A stretch of 64,000 nucleotides of DNA from Chrysoperla carnea. Taxonomy: Eukaryota; Arthropoda; Insecta; Neuroptera; Chrysopidae. The position numbers and the translations under genes are program-made. Below the pieces are notes generated by a model. It saw nothing but the letters and a program-made list of their open reading frames with translations, did not search any database and was not told the DNA's origin. The DNA is taken from positions 34,983,501-35,047,500 of the forward strand of contig NC_058341.1 of NCBI RefSeq assembly GCF_905475395.1, written 5' to 3'. Position 1 is the first letter of the stretch; each line of letters starts with the position of its first letter. Below are positions 9,601 to 20,283 of the stretch, one piece after another.

Positions 9601-11362
9601 TTTAATAATAATAGAAATGGGTTCTGAAAGTGCAGATATCTTGGTCGGCGAAGCTGAAGGTGCTTTATTCATTTGATTTACAGTTCAGAGTATTCCTAAT
9701 GCCCCTAAGTTATTTTACTTACATACATACCTAAATAATAGCCATTCAATTCCTTATATTCTTGATCAGTGGAAAGGCTTAAAATTACAATAAAAACTTG
9801 AAATGCTAGGAAAAAGTTTCGTTAAACTCTTTGTTAATAATTTGTTTTTGTAAATTTATGGTTTGCCCATCTTATTTTCAGCATGATTTTATTTCAAAAC
9901 CAAAGTTGGAATATAACACCTGTTTTATATTGAGTAAAAAAGGTCTTTCCTGGCCTAGCTTGTTTTTTTATTTTTCTGTCTTTAGGCAAAATATATACCT
10001 ACCCAATCGTTAAAAAACATATGCATATAATCCAAACCATTTTTAGAATATTGCAGAGAGACAAACACCTTTAATTACATTTGATATTTTTTAGTAACAG
10101 GTAACTCGTGATAATATTTTTCCATTTCTCAATATATTTTCGTAACCCTTATGTAGATCTGTAGCTCTACAAATCCTGCTATATTTCTTCCGTGTCCTCC
10201 TTGGGTATTGTTTCTACGCGTATTTAAAATATTTAATTAAAAAAAATCCCTAGTGCTGCCATTTTAGAAACAAATTTACTTTTTGGAATATATCACTGAT
10301 CATTAAATTTAAGCAATCGTCAAGAATTAATAAAAAAAATGGAATGTATTCCGTTGCCATCTATATTTATTGCTTATTTTTTTATTCAAAATTTGTAATG
10401 TTACAGGACTGTTGGTCGAAATGAAACGACAACCAACTACAAGAAAACGAAAATTACCAAAAAATAAATCTGGCAAAGTTTACAGACTACCAATACGACA
10501 AAAAATTTTTAGATCATCCACTTCTAAATCGGTACGGACGCAAACAGAAGTATTTATGGATTGGAAGAAATTTTTAACAATGGCACATTTAGATCGATAC
10601 TCAATGAACATCATGTTTGGATTACCAAGTCTATACAAAATTGTAAAATTTTTGAAAATGTGGGGTATAAATGAGACTATTATGAAAATTCCTGATCAAT
10701 TAATTTTAACTATTTGGAAATATCGTTTTAATTTAAATTTAAATTCCTATTCATATATGTTTTCATATAATGAGAAAACTGCGTTAAGTTCGGATATATT
10801 AAACGATTGTTTTCATATTGGAACTGAAAGTTTATATAGATATGTCCAAGAATTCGAAGAAAGGAATATTCAAGAGTTAGGCCGTTTAATGTCACGACGA
10901 ATATATTTAGATGTGTTTGAAATCCCTGTAGTGTCACACTTAACTTTTGACCAAATGAACTATTCTACGCAAAGAGGCACAACTACATTTAAGACAATTG
11001 TTCTATTTGTTGGAAATTTACAATATTTCTATGTATCCGATTTATATGGGGGTTCGACAAAAATTTCACATATTATTAAAACGTCACAAATTGGAAATGT
11101 AGTTAGACCTGATGATTATATAATATATTCGAAAAAAATTACAGAATCAGAGGCATCATTGATTAATGCGAATATTGTAGATAGTTTTCCTGATGACCGA
11201 AAAATGTTATTTTCTACAATTGAAATGAGACTTCGAAAACAATTTAAAATTTTGAATGAGAGTTTACCCATTCATTATTGGCCTATCGCTAATCAAATAT
11301 TTCATAATTGTGTGTCGCTATTTAATATGAGTTTAAAAGGTACCGTCGTAACGCAAAAGTAA
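6678..11362 (+). CDS. Double-THAP protein fused to a degenerate DDE_Tnp_4 (PIF/Harbinger, ISL2EU-like) transposase domain, 636 residues
   Basis: Six exons: 6678..6745, 6807..7001, 7792..8007, 8183..8365, 8445..8737, 10407..11362. Every intron is GT-AG, phases agree at each join, and the coding total is 1911 bases. THAP-1 (residues 1-88): C7, C10, W34, C56, H59, NAVPSI box 79-84. A basic then polar linker (89-134) leads to THAP-2 (135-217): CVVC 145-148, W170, C186, H189, AMPTLF box 211-216. After an acidic region (222-318) comes KRKLPKNK, a likely nuclear signal, then a helical DNA-binding region of the HTH_Tnp_4 kind (about 413-486) and a DDE_Tnp_4 core (487-625) with DVFEIP, a TFKTIVLFVG strand, YVSDLYGGST and IEMRLRKQFKIL. 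The usual DRGF block reads YSKKI (559-563), so the second acidic residue is missing. This suggests a host gene derived from a transposase, retained for DNA binding. The join between THAP-1 and THAP-2 is the least certain; two separate genes are the alternative. Confidence 0.8.
8738..8913 (+). CDS. Alternative C-terminus of the double-THAP gene (exon 5 read-through)
   Basis: If the donor CAG|GTAAGA at 8738 is not used, the frame stays open for 58 more codons to a TAA at 8911-8913. This replaces the nuclease part with a tail starting GKMSVSDELFNF and gives a 376-residue double-THAP protein. The tail has ordinary amino-acid composition with amphipathic stretches (FNFCLMIERILKA) and is not just AT-driven. 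AATAAA near 9214 could end such a transcript. Only RNA data could show whether both forms are made. Confidence 0.4.
8914..10406. other. Intron 5 of the double-THAP gene
   Basis: The intron spans 8738..10406. The open frame at 9413..9676 has no family signature and no clear acceptor in front, so I treat it as intronic. Otherwise AT-rich sequence with no repeat recognised. Confidence 0.5.
10407..11362 (+). CDS. Exon 6: HTH plus DDE_Tnp_4 transposase-derived module
   Basis: This last exon carries the complete transposase-like module in one 317-codon open frame after the acceptor GTTACAG at 10400-10406. The match to PIF/Harbinger-type DDE_Tnp_4 proteins is at motif level. It has DQLILTIWKYRF (HTH region), the D-x-x-E-I-P that opens the nuclease fold, hydrophobic strands, YGGS, PDDYII in place of the usual GDxxxADRGF, and IEMRLRKQFKIL before a conserved helix with HNCVSLFN. 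The first Asp and the late Glu are present, but the middle Asp position is Ser or Lys. A single intact ORF with a lost active site argues for purifying selection on a non-catalytic role. I see no terminal inverted repeats flanking it. Confidence 0.8.
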
Positions 11363-12031
11363 TTATTCATATTAAAATCACAATACTGGTAATACAATGA
11401 ATTTTTCTTCAGTAACGAATATAAAAATTATCAACTGTGGTGTGGAAGGAGCTTAGTCTTTATATCGGCCGTGTAAACTTTCTAATAAATTTTCTTATCG
11501 TATAGAAATTTCCCCAGTCGTTGTATAGTCAAAATCAGTTAGGTCTTTGTTCTAGTTTTGTTTAAATGGAGATACTCTCATGTGTCAAAATGCAAAGTTG
11601 AATTTGGCTGATTTTTTATACGTTTATTTGGCCGCAATCTGCCGTGGTGGAAATATCTGTTTTAAAAGAATATGTTTATGAAGTGGTGTTCGTAAAAATA
11701 TGGACAAAGACATAAAAAAAAAATCATTTTTGACTGAAATCATTTTTCCATTTCGTTTCGAAGAGATGTTTTTATTCTAAAATGTGTTTTTAATTTAAGA
11801 CGAAGTATAATAAAATATTGGATTATGTAAAGTTTTGACTTTTTTTTTGTACCCAAAGAACCTTTTTATAACATATGTAAGCATATCTATGGTGGTAAGT
11901 ATTGTCTTGAGAACCTCCAATCACTGTTATTTTTAGGATTTTGAATGGAAATTATGGTAAGTAAAATTATGTTGCTACTTTCTCCTTAGACCTAATGCTT
12001 TCCCAATTCAAATACAGCTGAACATATTTAT
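11363..12031. other. 3' flank of the double-THAP gene, nothing further recognised
   Basis: An AATAAA at about 11481-11486 could end the transcript. Beyond that there is no frame, repeat or RNA gene I can support. Confidence 0.4.
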
Positions 12032-12032
12032 T

Positions 12033-12132
12033 CAACCTATATCAAAATTTTGATCGTAGTTCAATATTTGTAAGCGTTTCAAACTTGAGACTAAACTTAG
12101 TATACCTTGACATATTTCATACACACATGGTA
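12033..12132 (+). mobile_element. 3' fragment of element B
   Basis: Diverged copy of the last 100 bases of the repeat also present at 19720..20283, 22110..22770 and 31107..31624: an ACCTATA...AAATTTTGATCGTAG block, a GACTAAACTTAGTATACCTT block, and the terminal ACATGGTA. The 5' part is absent, so it is truncated. Confidence 0.65.
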
Positions 12133-12531
12133 TAAACACTCGGTTCGTCCGTCACCGTAATTAGAATACTCGGCTATTGAAGGACGTTTTTTATAAGATA
12201 CTGAACAAATATTTATAAATAAATATAATCTTCCTTATAAAATTACTAGGATTGCTTTAACCAAATTCTAAAAGATAATAAAAAATCAATTAAGCAAAAA
12301 TGATACGTTTTCTCTAAATAGTCGAAACTAAAATCGTATTCAAGAGGTGATTTCCTAGAACATTTTCTTCTGTCGACATTTCAGAAAGGTGACGTTCGAT
12401 GGCAGAATGGCAACTCAACCGACTTTCGTGATTATGGATTACATTGGGTAGCTAGGATCAAAAAAATTAAACCAACTCATTTGATGATTAAATTAGTAAT
12501 TTTCGAAGGATATAAAAAAAAAAATTAAACT

Positions 12532-13290
12532 AACTCATTTGATGATTAAATTAGTAATTTTCGAGATATTTTCACAGTTATTTTCAAAGAGGCTTTTAAG
12601 CGATATCTCAGAAACTAAATCAATCGTTAAATAATTCCGATTTTTGTATTTTGGATCATAAATCTATATATCAAGTTAGCAAACAAAACGATTTTCTTGA
12701 TTTTTTCAAAGGAGTTCTTAAAAAAATTACAACAACTCAGGAAAATTATTTGGTCTCCAATTTGGATTAAAAATTTTGAATGTAATTTCTTCACGAGGAG
12801 ACAGACTAAAAGTACGGGCATCAAAAGTACCAAAATATTAGTTTTCTTTAGGCAATATGCATAACATGAACGTTATATAGTATTGTCTATATTAATAATT
12901 CTATTTTTTGAAACTAATTCTATGTACTATAAATATTATAACTCATTCGATGATTAAATTAGTAATTTTCGAGATATTTTTATTCATTTTCAAAGAAGCT
13001 GTTAAGCGATATCTCAGAAACTAAATCAATCGTTAAATTATTCTGATTTTTGAAATTGGATCATAAATCTATATATCAAGTTATCAAAAAAACGATTTTC
13101 TTGATTTTTTCAAAGGAGTTCTTAAAAAAATTGCAACAACCCAGGAAAATTATTTGGTCTCCAATTTGGATTAAAAATTTTGAATGTAATTTCTTCACGA
13201 GGAGGACTAAAAGTACGGGCATCAAAAGTACCAAAATATTAGTTTTCTTTAGGCAATATGCATAACATGAACGTTATAGTATTGTATATA
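12532..13290. repeat. Tandem duplication, two units with about 410 bp period
   Basis: The unit at 12532..12890 is repeated at 12941..13290 with high identity. Shared blocks include ACTCATTTGATGATTAAATT, AAGCGATATCTCAGAAACTA and GTACGGGCATCAAAAGTACC, with small indels such as the extra ACAG in the first copy. A partial third copy of the head lies at 12475..12510. Unit content is AT-rich and non-coding; the frames 12627..12833 and 13050..13265 are the same chance frames on opposite strands. Confidence 0.85.
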
Positions 13291-13309
13291 ATAGAAACTA
13301 TAAAAAATA

Positions 13310-13461
13310 TTGGTTTAGGATTCGACTGCCAGGGTCGGAGAAAGGTTTGTGATTCTGTTAAGAAAAGGAGTTATTTTAAAAGACATTTGACATTGCACAA
13401 GTTTTCAAATTTCCAAATACACTACAAGCTTCGCAAGTCACATCCGAAGGGCTCACAATAG
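13310..13461 (+). pseudogene. Zinc-finger-like coding remnant
   Basis: The frame after TTGGTTTAG reads FDCQGRRKVCDSVKKR, then SYFKRHLTLHK and IHYKLRKSH. The C...C then F/L then H...H spacing resembles a C2H2 finger, with GC content above its neighbours. No flanking exons are visible. It could be a decayed exon or a chance match. Confidence 0.3.
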
Positions 13462-13696
13462 ACCCATCCACACGTCTTTAACTTTTAAATCGGAGGGATT
13501 CGTTTTTGGTCCAGAGGGGAAAATTAGAAATTTTCTGCAAAAATCCGAGAGCATTTTGGTATAAACATATCTTAGGCAACTAAATCAATGATAAATACAG
13601 GTCCCAGGGGGCAGCTTCCCTCTTTTTTATACGCCTTATAGTTTTATCTAATTTGGGGATGCACTTAACCTAATCTTTTCACAATATTTGTGAGTT

Positions 13697-14202
13697 TTAA
13701 GGATGTTCCAGCATGGTATTTGCAGTTTCTATGTTAAAGCAATGATACAATTTTTTTTTCGACAGAATTTAACGTAAAATTAAATTTAAGAATTTAATAA
13801 TGCTTACTATTAATTCCCAAAGTTTCAGAAATTTTGACCGTTTAAAATGGAAAATAATTATGCCAACGTCCCAATTTCGATCAATTTACGTCAAAATTAA
13901 TATCTCGAAAGTGAAAATTAATTTCTAAATTTTTTTTTAGAATTGTATTGTATAAACATTTTTTTCTACTTTTTCTTCAATATATAATAATATCATAAAA
14001 AATAGTTGGAGAAACCGGACATTTTACATGCTTTAAATGGGACATGGCCCTCAAAATCGCGAACTTTGTCTTTAAATATCTCGCGATCTAAACGGTCAAA
14101 AATTATGAAATTTTAGGAATTCATAAATAAAGCTATTATAAACCCGAGAAAAAAAATTCGGCCAAATCTGTCGAAAAGTGATTTCATGCTGGTACTACCT
14201 TA
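13697..14202. mobile_element. Element A, copy 1: TTAA-flanked element with CCAGCATG terminal inverted repeats
   Basis: The ends read TTAAGGATGTTCCAGCATGG and, in reverse complement, TTAAGGTAGTACCAGCATGA. They form imperfect terminal inverted repeats of about 20 bases with a TTAA at each edge, as in piggyBac-type insertions. A second internal match, TTTCGACAGA, lies near both ends. The interior has no ORF. A second, interrupted copy lies at 22010..23180 with near-identical interior. Non-autonomous; the superfamily is inferred only from TTAA. Confidence 0.75.
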
Positions 14203-14602
14203 ATGGTTTGAATCATTTCTGATGATTGTTTTAGAAGATAGCATATTTTTCCAAGATACCACTTTATGTACATATTGTATCCTTATGGTGTATTTATCTA
14301 TCAAATAGTGGTTGATAATTAAAAAAAAAAAAACATACCTGTTACTATTAAAACTACAACCTGTTTACGTATTTACCAAATATAAACAAATAGAATGTAT
14401 GAGGGTATAAAGTCATGGTGTTATTTTCTAACTTACAGGTGAAAAAGAGTACAATGTATAGTATATTATATGCAATAAACGAATATTTTACCAAGAGAAG
14501 TTTAGTGCGCATTAAAATATGTGACATATCCTGTATTTTAAATTCGTCAATTATGAAAAAAACCACACCGTTTAATAGCTGTATCTAATAATTTATATAC
14601 TT

Positions 14603-15032
14603 ACTTGAGTGATACCCACCCGTTTCGCTGGGTTTAAAAGTAAAAATTGACAAAGATTGCTCTCGCTTATCTCCTTTCTATAACACTCGAAATAATGGTA
14701 AGACTTGTTTTACATACGTAAAATATATGTATGGTTTTCTATTTTTTTAAATGTATAACAGTCGTAATTATTCATTGAGTATATCAGAAAAGATGGCCGT
14801 GAAATATTTTATATTGACTATTTTCACAGAAATCTGTAATTTATAGTAATGTCAAATTAAATTATTTTTTTAAAATTTATTTATTAATATATCTTTATAA
14901 ATTATATCTCATGTGTTATTCTGAAGTATAAGCTATATTGCTATACAGTTTCATTAAAAACCATTTGCTAGTTTTAGCGTGAAAGCGTAACAAACAAACA
15001 AACAAACATGCTTACTTTCGCATTTATAATAT
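14603..15032 (-). mobile_element. Helitron-like non-autonomous element, minus orientation
   Basis: The right part, read in reverse, begins TATAAATGCGAAAGTAAGCA and then GTTACGCTTTCACGC, as does the plus-strand copy at 52229..52682. The left part has the stem-like CCCACCCGTTTCGCTGGG just inside the end, resembling the hairpin of Helitron 3' termini. The usual CTAG end is degraded. It is followed by the (GATAGA)n microsatellite at 15035-15058. Confidence 0.55.
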
Positions 15033-15058
15033 ATAGAGATAGAGATAGAGATAGAGAA
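15033..15058. repeat. (GATAGA)n microsatellite
   Basis: Four to five copies of a six-base unit abut the outer end of the Helitron-like element. The open frames on both strands through this stretch derive from the repeat. Confidence 0.8.
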
Positions 15059-16899
15059 ATAGGGTATTCTACTATGCTTAAAAAATACTTCAAAATGTTG
15101 TATGTCGTATATTTTCTTTTTTTTGTTTCTGTCAAAAAATCTTCTACCACACTTGTCACTGTATCAATACTTTTGCCTTCATCAATTTTTTTTCTTCTTT
15201 TTTATCATGCCGTTAGCGGTTATTATCTGCATTTTAATTAATAAATTGGCACAAATTTACACTGAACTGACAGTTTTTGCCTATATGACATCACATCATG
15301 GCTGGCTCGTGTTTAGGTCACGTGATATACAGTTTAACAATTACGATTTTTAATTTTAATATAATTAAACTATAATGTGCTCTTATGGATCGAAATCAGA
15401 ATATTTAAGTGTATTTTAACATAAATTTTAATTTTTATCAAATTTCATAATTTATTTTTCACTACCAAAAGTACCCTATACCCTAAATTGTTCCAGTTCC
15501 CCAAAAATGACTTTATGCATTCCCAGTTTTTTTTTCTTTGAATTGTATATCCAATTTCATGAGCATTTTCAGTTTCTGGCTTAAAATAGGTGATCAGGCC
15601 TAAAATTGAGTTTTTTTTTAGAAAATGTCCAGAAATGGTATTTGTCCTTTATAGATAGTTGAAAATTTAAAAAAAAAAAACGTTTTGAAAAATATTACTG
15701 TTTGCTTTGATTTTATTCTACGGACCCTAAGAAGACAAAGCTATGTATATATAAATTTATGAATATCTATCTTTATTTATTTATAAATTCCGAATGCGTT
15801 TGATTGTTTACAAAAACAATTTCCTTTGAATCAAGTAAAAAAGAGAGAATATTATACGACAAACATAAATTATCTTTATTTATTTTTCACCATATGAATT
15901 GTATTTAAAAAAATCTTACAAAAATGCCACACAAACCTCCATGTTTATTTGGTTAATCAAATCAATTTGCTACCCAGCTACCCAAATTTTGAAATGAACT
16001 AATTAGATCATTTTTTGTTGTTTATATTTTTTTGTTTAGTATATATTTTTCGAGGCCGTTTTTTCTTCTGATTTGTGCAGTTCTATAAATTGATTTCCCT
16101 GCCGTACGTTTTGGGTTTTATATTTTTCAATTAATTCAAGGATTTCGAAGCCTATTCAATTCTATTATCCAAGTCTATTATGTTATTTTATTCAATGTAT
16201 CTTAGGGTAATTTATATATATACGACTTACGTCATAGGTTAGGGTTAAGAGCAACGCTGTGCACTAATAGAGACACCTTATGCACAGCAAAATTTTCAGC
16301 AGCCTATCCTGAAAGTTAAATCCGGAAATCCAAAAGAACATTCCGCATTGATATTTTATAGCGTTAAATGCAGCTATAAACGCCTCAGGATTTAGCTATA
16401 AAACTTACCCAGTATTTTAAAAACCTTGTTCGAGGATCCAAAATATTTTAATTAGAAGATAGTTGAACAAGACAAACAAAAACCATTTTGTTTGAAACTT
16501 TGAAAGTTGCATTTTCTATTTAGTATTCGATTATATTTTATAAGAATTTGTAAAGAAAACGGATATATATAAGTTTTAAGTTTGTTAATAAATTTAATAT
16601 TTTTCAGGCATTTTGAAAAAAAAAATTATTGCCAATTTTTCCATATATGAGAATTTTTATGAAGAAAAAAAGTTATATGCTAATTCATGACAACTATTGA
16701 TTACAAAAACTTGGTTATGCCAAAAATAATTAAGCCAAGAACTTCTAAAGCCGTATTTGATAATGACTGAGGGCTTGAGCTGTTATTTTGCTCACTTCCA
16801 TAAATAGTTCCAAGTTTATTAACAATTCCCTCTTTTCACACTAGAACTTAAAAATTTTACCTGTGAAAGAAGTTCAAACTAGTCCATTCGAATACTGAG
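15059..16899. other. Gene-free AT-rich DNA
   Basis: Poly-A and poly-T tracts and short low-complexity blocks only. The frames at 15008..15353 lack any family feature. No RNA gene or repeat recognised. Confidence 0.4.
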
Positions 16900-17165
16900 T
16901 AACGGGTACGCCATCTAGTACCAAGTACTGTAACGTTACTCACGAACTTTTCTCGTTACTCGCATTTTTCGTTAATCGAATTTTTTATTTAGAATATATA
17001 CACTTTGACTAACACAGTTAAACTATAAATGACATAAAATCTTACCAATTGAAATTTGATTAGGTAATATCCATCAAAAGTAACGAGTAACGTAACGATA
17101 CGATTGTAACGGGTACTGATTATTTTAATAACGAATACATACGACTACTCAATTTCACGTTACTT
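16900..17165. repeat. Cluster of GTAACG / CGTTAC words
   Basis: Words such as AACGGGTAC, GTAACGTTACT, AGTAACGAGTAACGTAACG and TGTAACGGGTACTGA recur about ten times on both strands, at both ends of a 250-base block. The inverted outer words suggest an old short element with terminal repeats built from this word. It could also be a cluster of binding sites. Confidence 0.4.
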
Positions 17166-17361
17166 TTACAGCACTATCTAAATTATGTACTGATGATTGA
17201 GTCAGCGTTCGTTTATGTAAAAAGGTAACAAACATGCAGAAACTTTCATATCCATATATTAGTATGGATTCTACAAAGAATGGAATATTTTCAACATTCT
17301 AAAGTAAAATTACAACATTCTATTTGATATTTTACTAAAAATGAAATATTAAATTATATCC

Positions 17362-17448
17362 GAATAAATGGTGGAAGAGCAATTAAATTAACGACTTAAG
17401 GATTTTTACTATCTACTATGCATTTATTTGCGCTTCCACCATTTATGT
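17362..17448. repeat. Short hairpin with AAATGGTGGAAG arms
   Basis: Arms 17366-17388 and 17422-17444 match with two mismatches around a spacer of 33 bases. The word ATGGTGGAAGCG recurs singly at 26346 and 54863, so this may be a small repeat family. Confidence 0.5.
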
Positions 17449-18200
17449 TGATGGTTAAAAAGTTATATTATAACATACATAATGCAATTGAATACTGTTC
17501 CAGATTTTCTTTTATTTATTTTCAAAGGTATACAAGAATTCTTAATAAAAAAACTTATACTGAATAATCTCGACAAGACAAGTTATAAAGGCTTCTATAT
17601 TTTAAGTAAAAGAGGTTTAAGACTCTGAGGGAAAGGAAACGAAAAAATATATTAATTTAAAAGTTTTTACGTTTCCGAAGTTTAAGTTATCGAAATTCCA
17701 CTGTATTAATAACCTTTTTTAACTGACATCAAAATTGAAGAATGGTTATGTGTTATTACCTTTCGCCTGTATAGTAGCTGTACTTTTTTTTTTCATTTTT
17801 GTTGCTTTTCTTTTACAAGACAGCTGGATTTTAAATTTTATTTTTCTTATTGAAATAAGACAGGAGTGAAGTATGCCTAGCGTCTGAGAACGGTTTTATT
17901 TATTACGTTTACTAGGGAATTAATTCTCTAAAAAAAGCTTTGAAAATTGCTGATTTTTAAATCATTTTAAGACAACTTTTTAAAAATAACTTTTTATGTC
18001 CTTTTAACCATATAAATTATAATTGCCAACAAAAATTAAAGAATGTAATTTGCCTGATAGATTCAATTGCTTTAGTAGCACATATTCAACGTTAGTTGAC
18101 GCAACGGCTTGGTTCTGCAAGATCTATTTCACCCTAATAATTAAAATCAATTTAATACTTAACTAATTATTCGGTTTAAAATAAATTCACAATAACATTA
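17449..18200. other. Gene-free AT-rich DNA
   Basis: No supported feature. Confidence 0.4.
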
Positions 18201-18204
18201 CCAC

Positions 18205-18590
18205 AGTGCCGCGTTTACAACTGAAAAAGCCAGTAGGCGGATTTTTTTGTAGAGGCCCACTGAAGAGGTGGACTCTGCTTTTTTTCCGTCCGTACTCCAC
18301 GGGTGACACTGTCATTTTTTTAGTCTACATAAATCTACATAGGGGATCCAACGCTGGTTTTTTGACCAGAAATTTGTCTACTTCATTCCATTTTCCCTCT
18401 GTTTGTCCACTTTTTCTTTTGTCCCCATAATTCTATCTGGGGCTCCACACAGGAGTCCTTTGACCAAAAATTTTAATAAAAAAGCTAAATTTATTTCTTA
18501 GTGGAGACCCGTTTTTTGGGTTTAGGTTCTCAAGCTGCCACCTAGGCTAGATGGTACATGCAGCACTGAATTGGTACCTCTCAAACCATT
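18205..18590. other. Block of higher G+C, unclassified
   Basis: Composition rises clearly (CCCACTGAAGAGGTGGACTC, GTACTCCACGGGTGAC, GGATCCAACGCTGG and similar). The longest frame, 18206..18430 on the plus strand, has no recognisable domain. CTCCAC and GTGGAG words occur in both orientations. It is possibly a diverged element or foreign-derived fragment, and I cannot classify it. Confidence 0.35.
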
Positions 18591-19398
18591 TATATCGTAT
18601 CTCATTTTTCCAAAAATTTTGTTCTAGAGGTATATTTGTTATTATTGGGAAAAATCATTTCATCAAGCGACTGATTGACTTAAATAGAAATACGCCGGTG
18701 GCTTAAAATAGAACTGCGATAACAGGCTTAAGCTGTTTTAGATGGATATTAAGAAACCATAGTAATTTACAACAATAATTATAAAACATATGAAAAAAAA
18801 AGTTCACTCTTTCAACGGTTTAAGTCTACAGATGTAACTTTCTAAGATTTAAGCCTGATTATGACGGCCATATTGATTTCTGAACGACGTCAATGAATTC
18901 TTCAATAGTGTTAGTACGTTCGTTGTACTTACATTATATTTACATATAGAGGTATAAAAATTATATGCCAGGTTGGCACTCCTACTATAGTCGCACACAC
19001 AAATAACGCGATATGTGTTGTGTATTTTCAGTATGAACAGAACATATACTATTAAAACTAAAACCTGTGTTGTTGTAGTATAGAGGTGAAGTGTATAGGT
19101 AACAAAACTGTGAGCTGAGTTAAGCTAAGCTGTGCCGAGAACTGCGCTGAGCAAACATACATACACATACACACCAGTGGTGAATTTTATAAACATATAG
19201 TGAAGTTTTTGAGTTTATCACAAAATATATTATACTGTTTACTTATACAATGTTTTGAGTGTGCAATCAGAATTGTTTTTGATTTTTAAAACTAAAAATT
19301 TATTTAAAAATAAAACAAAATTGTGTACGATTTTATTAAAAACAAAAATAATCAGTATTTGTTGATTTGTGTGAAAAGTGTGCGTTTTATTTTTGTTT

Positions 19399-19444
19399 AT
19401 GGATTATTTTGTTTTTGGACTTATAAATAACTACTTGCAAACAG
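19399..19444 (+). CDS. Possible first coding exon of a long-intron gene
   Basis: An ATG at 19399, the first after an in-frame TGA upstream, opens 15 codons plus one base (MDYFVFGLINNYLQT, then G) and ends at CAG|GTGAGT, a strong donor. About 300 bases before it, the sequence has richer composition than its surroundings (CTGAGCTGAGTTAAGC, CATACATACACATACACACC), like a 5' UTR. The exon ends in phase 1, the phase in which both micro-exons at 49710 and 61960 are open. I do not recognise the protein. Confidence is low because a 15-codon frame can arise by chance. Confidence 0.3.
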
Positions 19445-19719
19445 GTGAGTCTGGAGATATCAACGTTAGATAAGGACACACAACATACATATAGTACATT
19501 GGATTCTGTTTGTAAATAATGATAGTTTTAGTTTTTTTTTGTAAAAAAATTGTTTTATGTGAAAAAATTAACATTGTGTAATTAACATCGTTTATGACAA
19601 ATTATTACGGTATTTTATTTTTTATCTTTCTGGTAGAAAGTCATAGTTTTCATTTCGAAAATCAATACAGAATTTTTTTTCTGTTTGAGTTATCTCGAAT
19701 ATTTTAATACTATTTAAAA

Positions 19720-20283
19720 CAAGTGAAAACAAATAATTGACTAAGTAAATTGTTGAAATACCATGTATAGATAGTGTTGATAACTCTTATCACATTTTAC
19801 ATACGTTATGTCACACATACATAAGTGATATGCCCATATAATAATACATACTATACAATTTGCGCCTAATTTGCGCCCTCACGGGTAAACAGTGATGATT
19901 CCGAATAAATATTTCAAACAAAAGTTGTTAATTTATTTATAAGGAACATTTTTTACATATAACCTTTTGTTCCATCTCTAACAGTTTACAAAATGGGTCC
20001 TACGGATCCAAGACCCAATTGACCTATGTTGCTCATTTACGAACTCGATCCCACTTATTACGTCTTGAGTACGTTGTAAAAATTTCAGCTTGATATCTTT
20101 TTTCGTTTTTGATATATCGAGTTGCCAGACGGACGGGCGGACGGCCGGACTGCCAAAAATGGACTAATTAGGTGATTTTATGAACACCTATACCAAAATT
20201 TTGTTAGTAGCATCAATATTTTTAAGCGTTACAATCTTGGGACTAAACTTAGTATACCTTGTATATTACATATATACATGGTA
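19720..20283 (+). mobile_element. Element B, copy 1
   Basis: Begins CAAGTGAAAACAAATAATTG and ends ACATATATACATGGTA. About 45 bases from the 5' end lies ATACCATGTATA, the reverse complement of the 3'-terminal TATACATGGTAT, so the ends can pair. Inside is a (GGAC)n tract followed by a conserved block (ATGGACTAATTAGGTGATTT then TGAACACCTATACC). No ORF. The flanks do not show a clean target duplication in this copy. Confidence 0.8.

Noticed and set aside
9413..9676. 87-codon frame in intron 5
   Set aside because: No acceptor or donor fitting the flanking phases and no recognisable domain.
10728..10937. Minus-strand frame over exon 6
   Set aside because: Antisense shadow of the transposase-like exon.
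14974..15353. Overlapping frames on both strands around (GATAGA)n
   Set aside because: Created by the microsatellite and poly-T runs.
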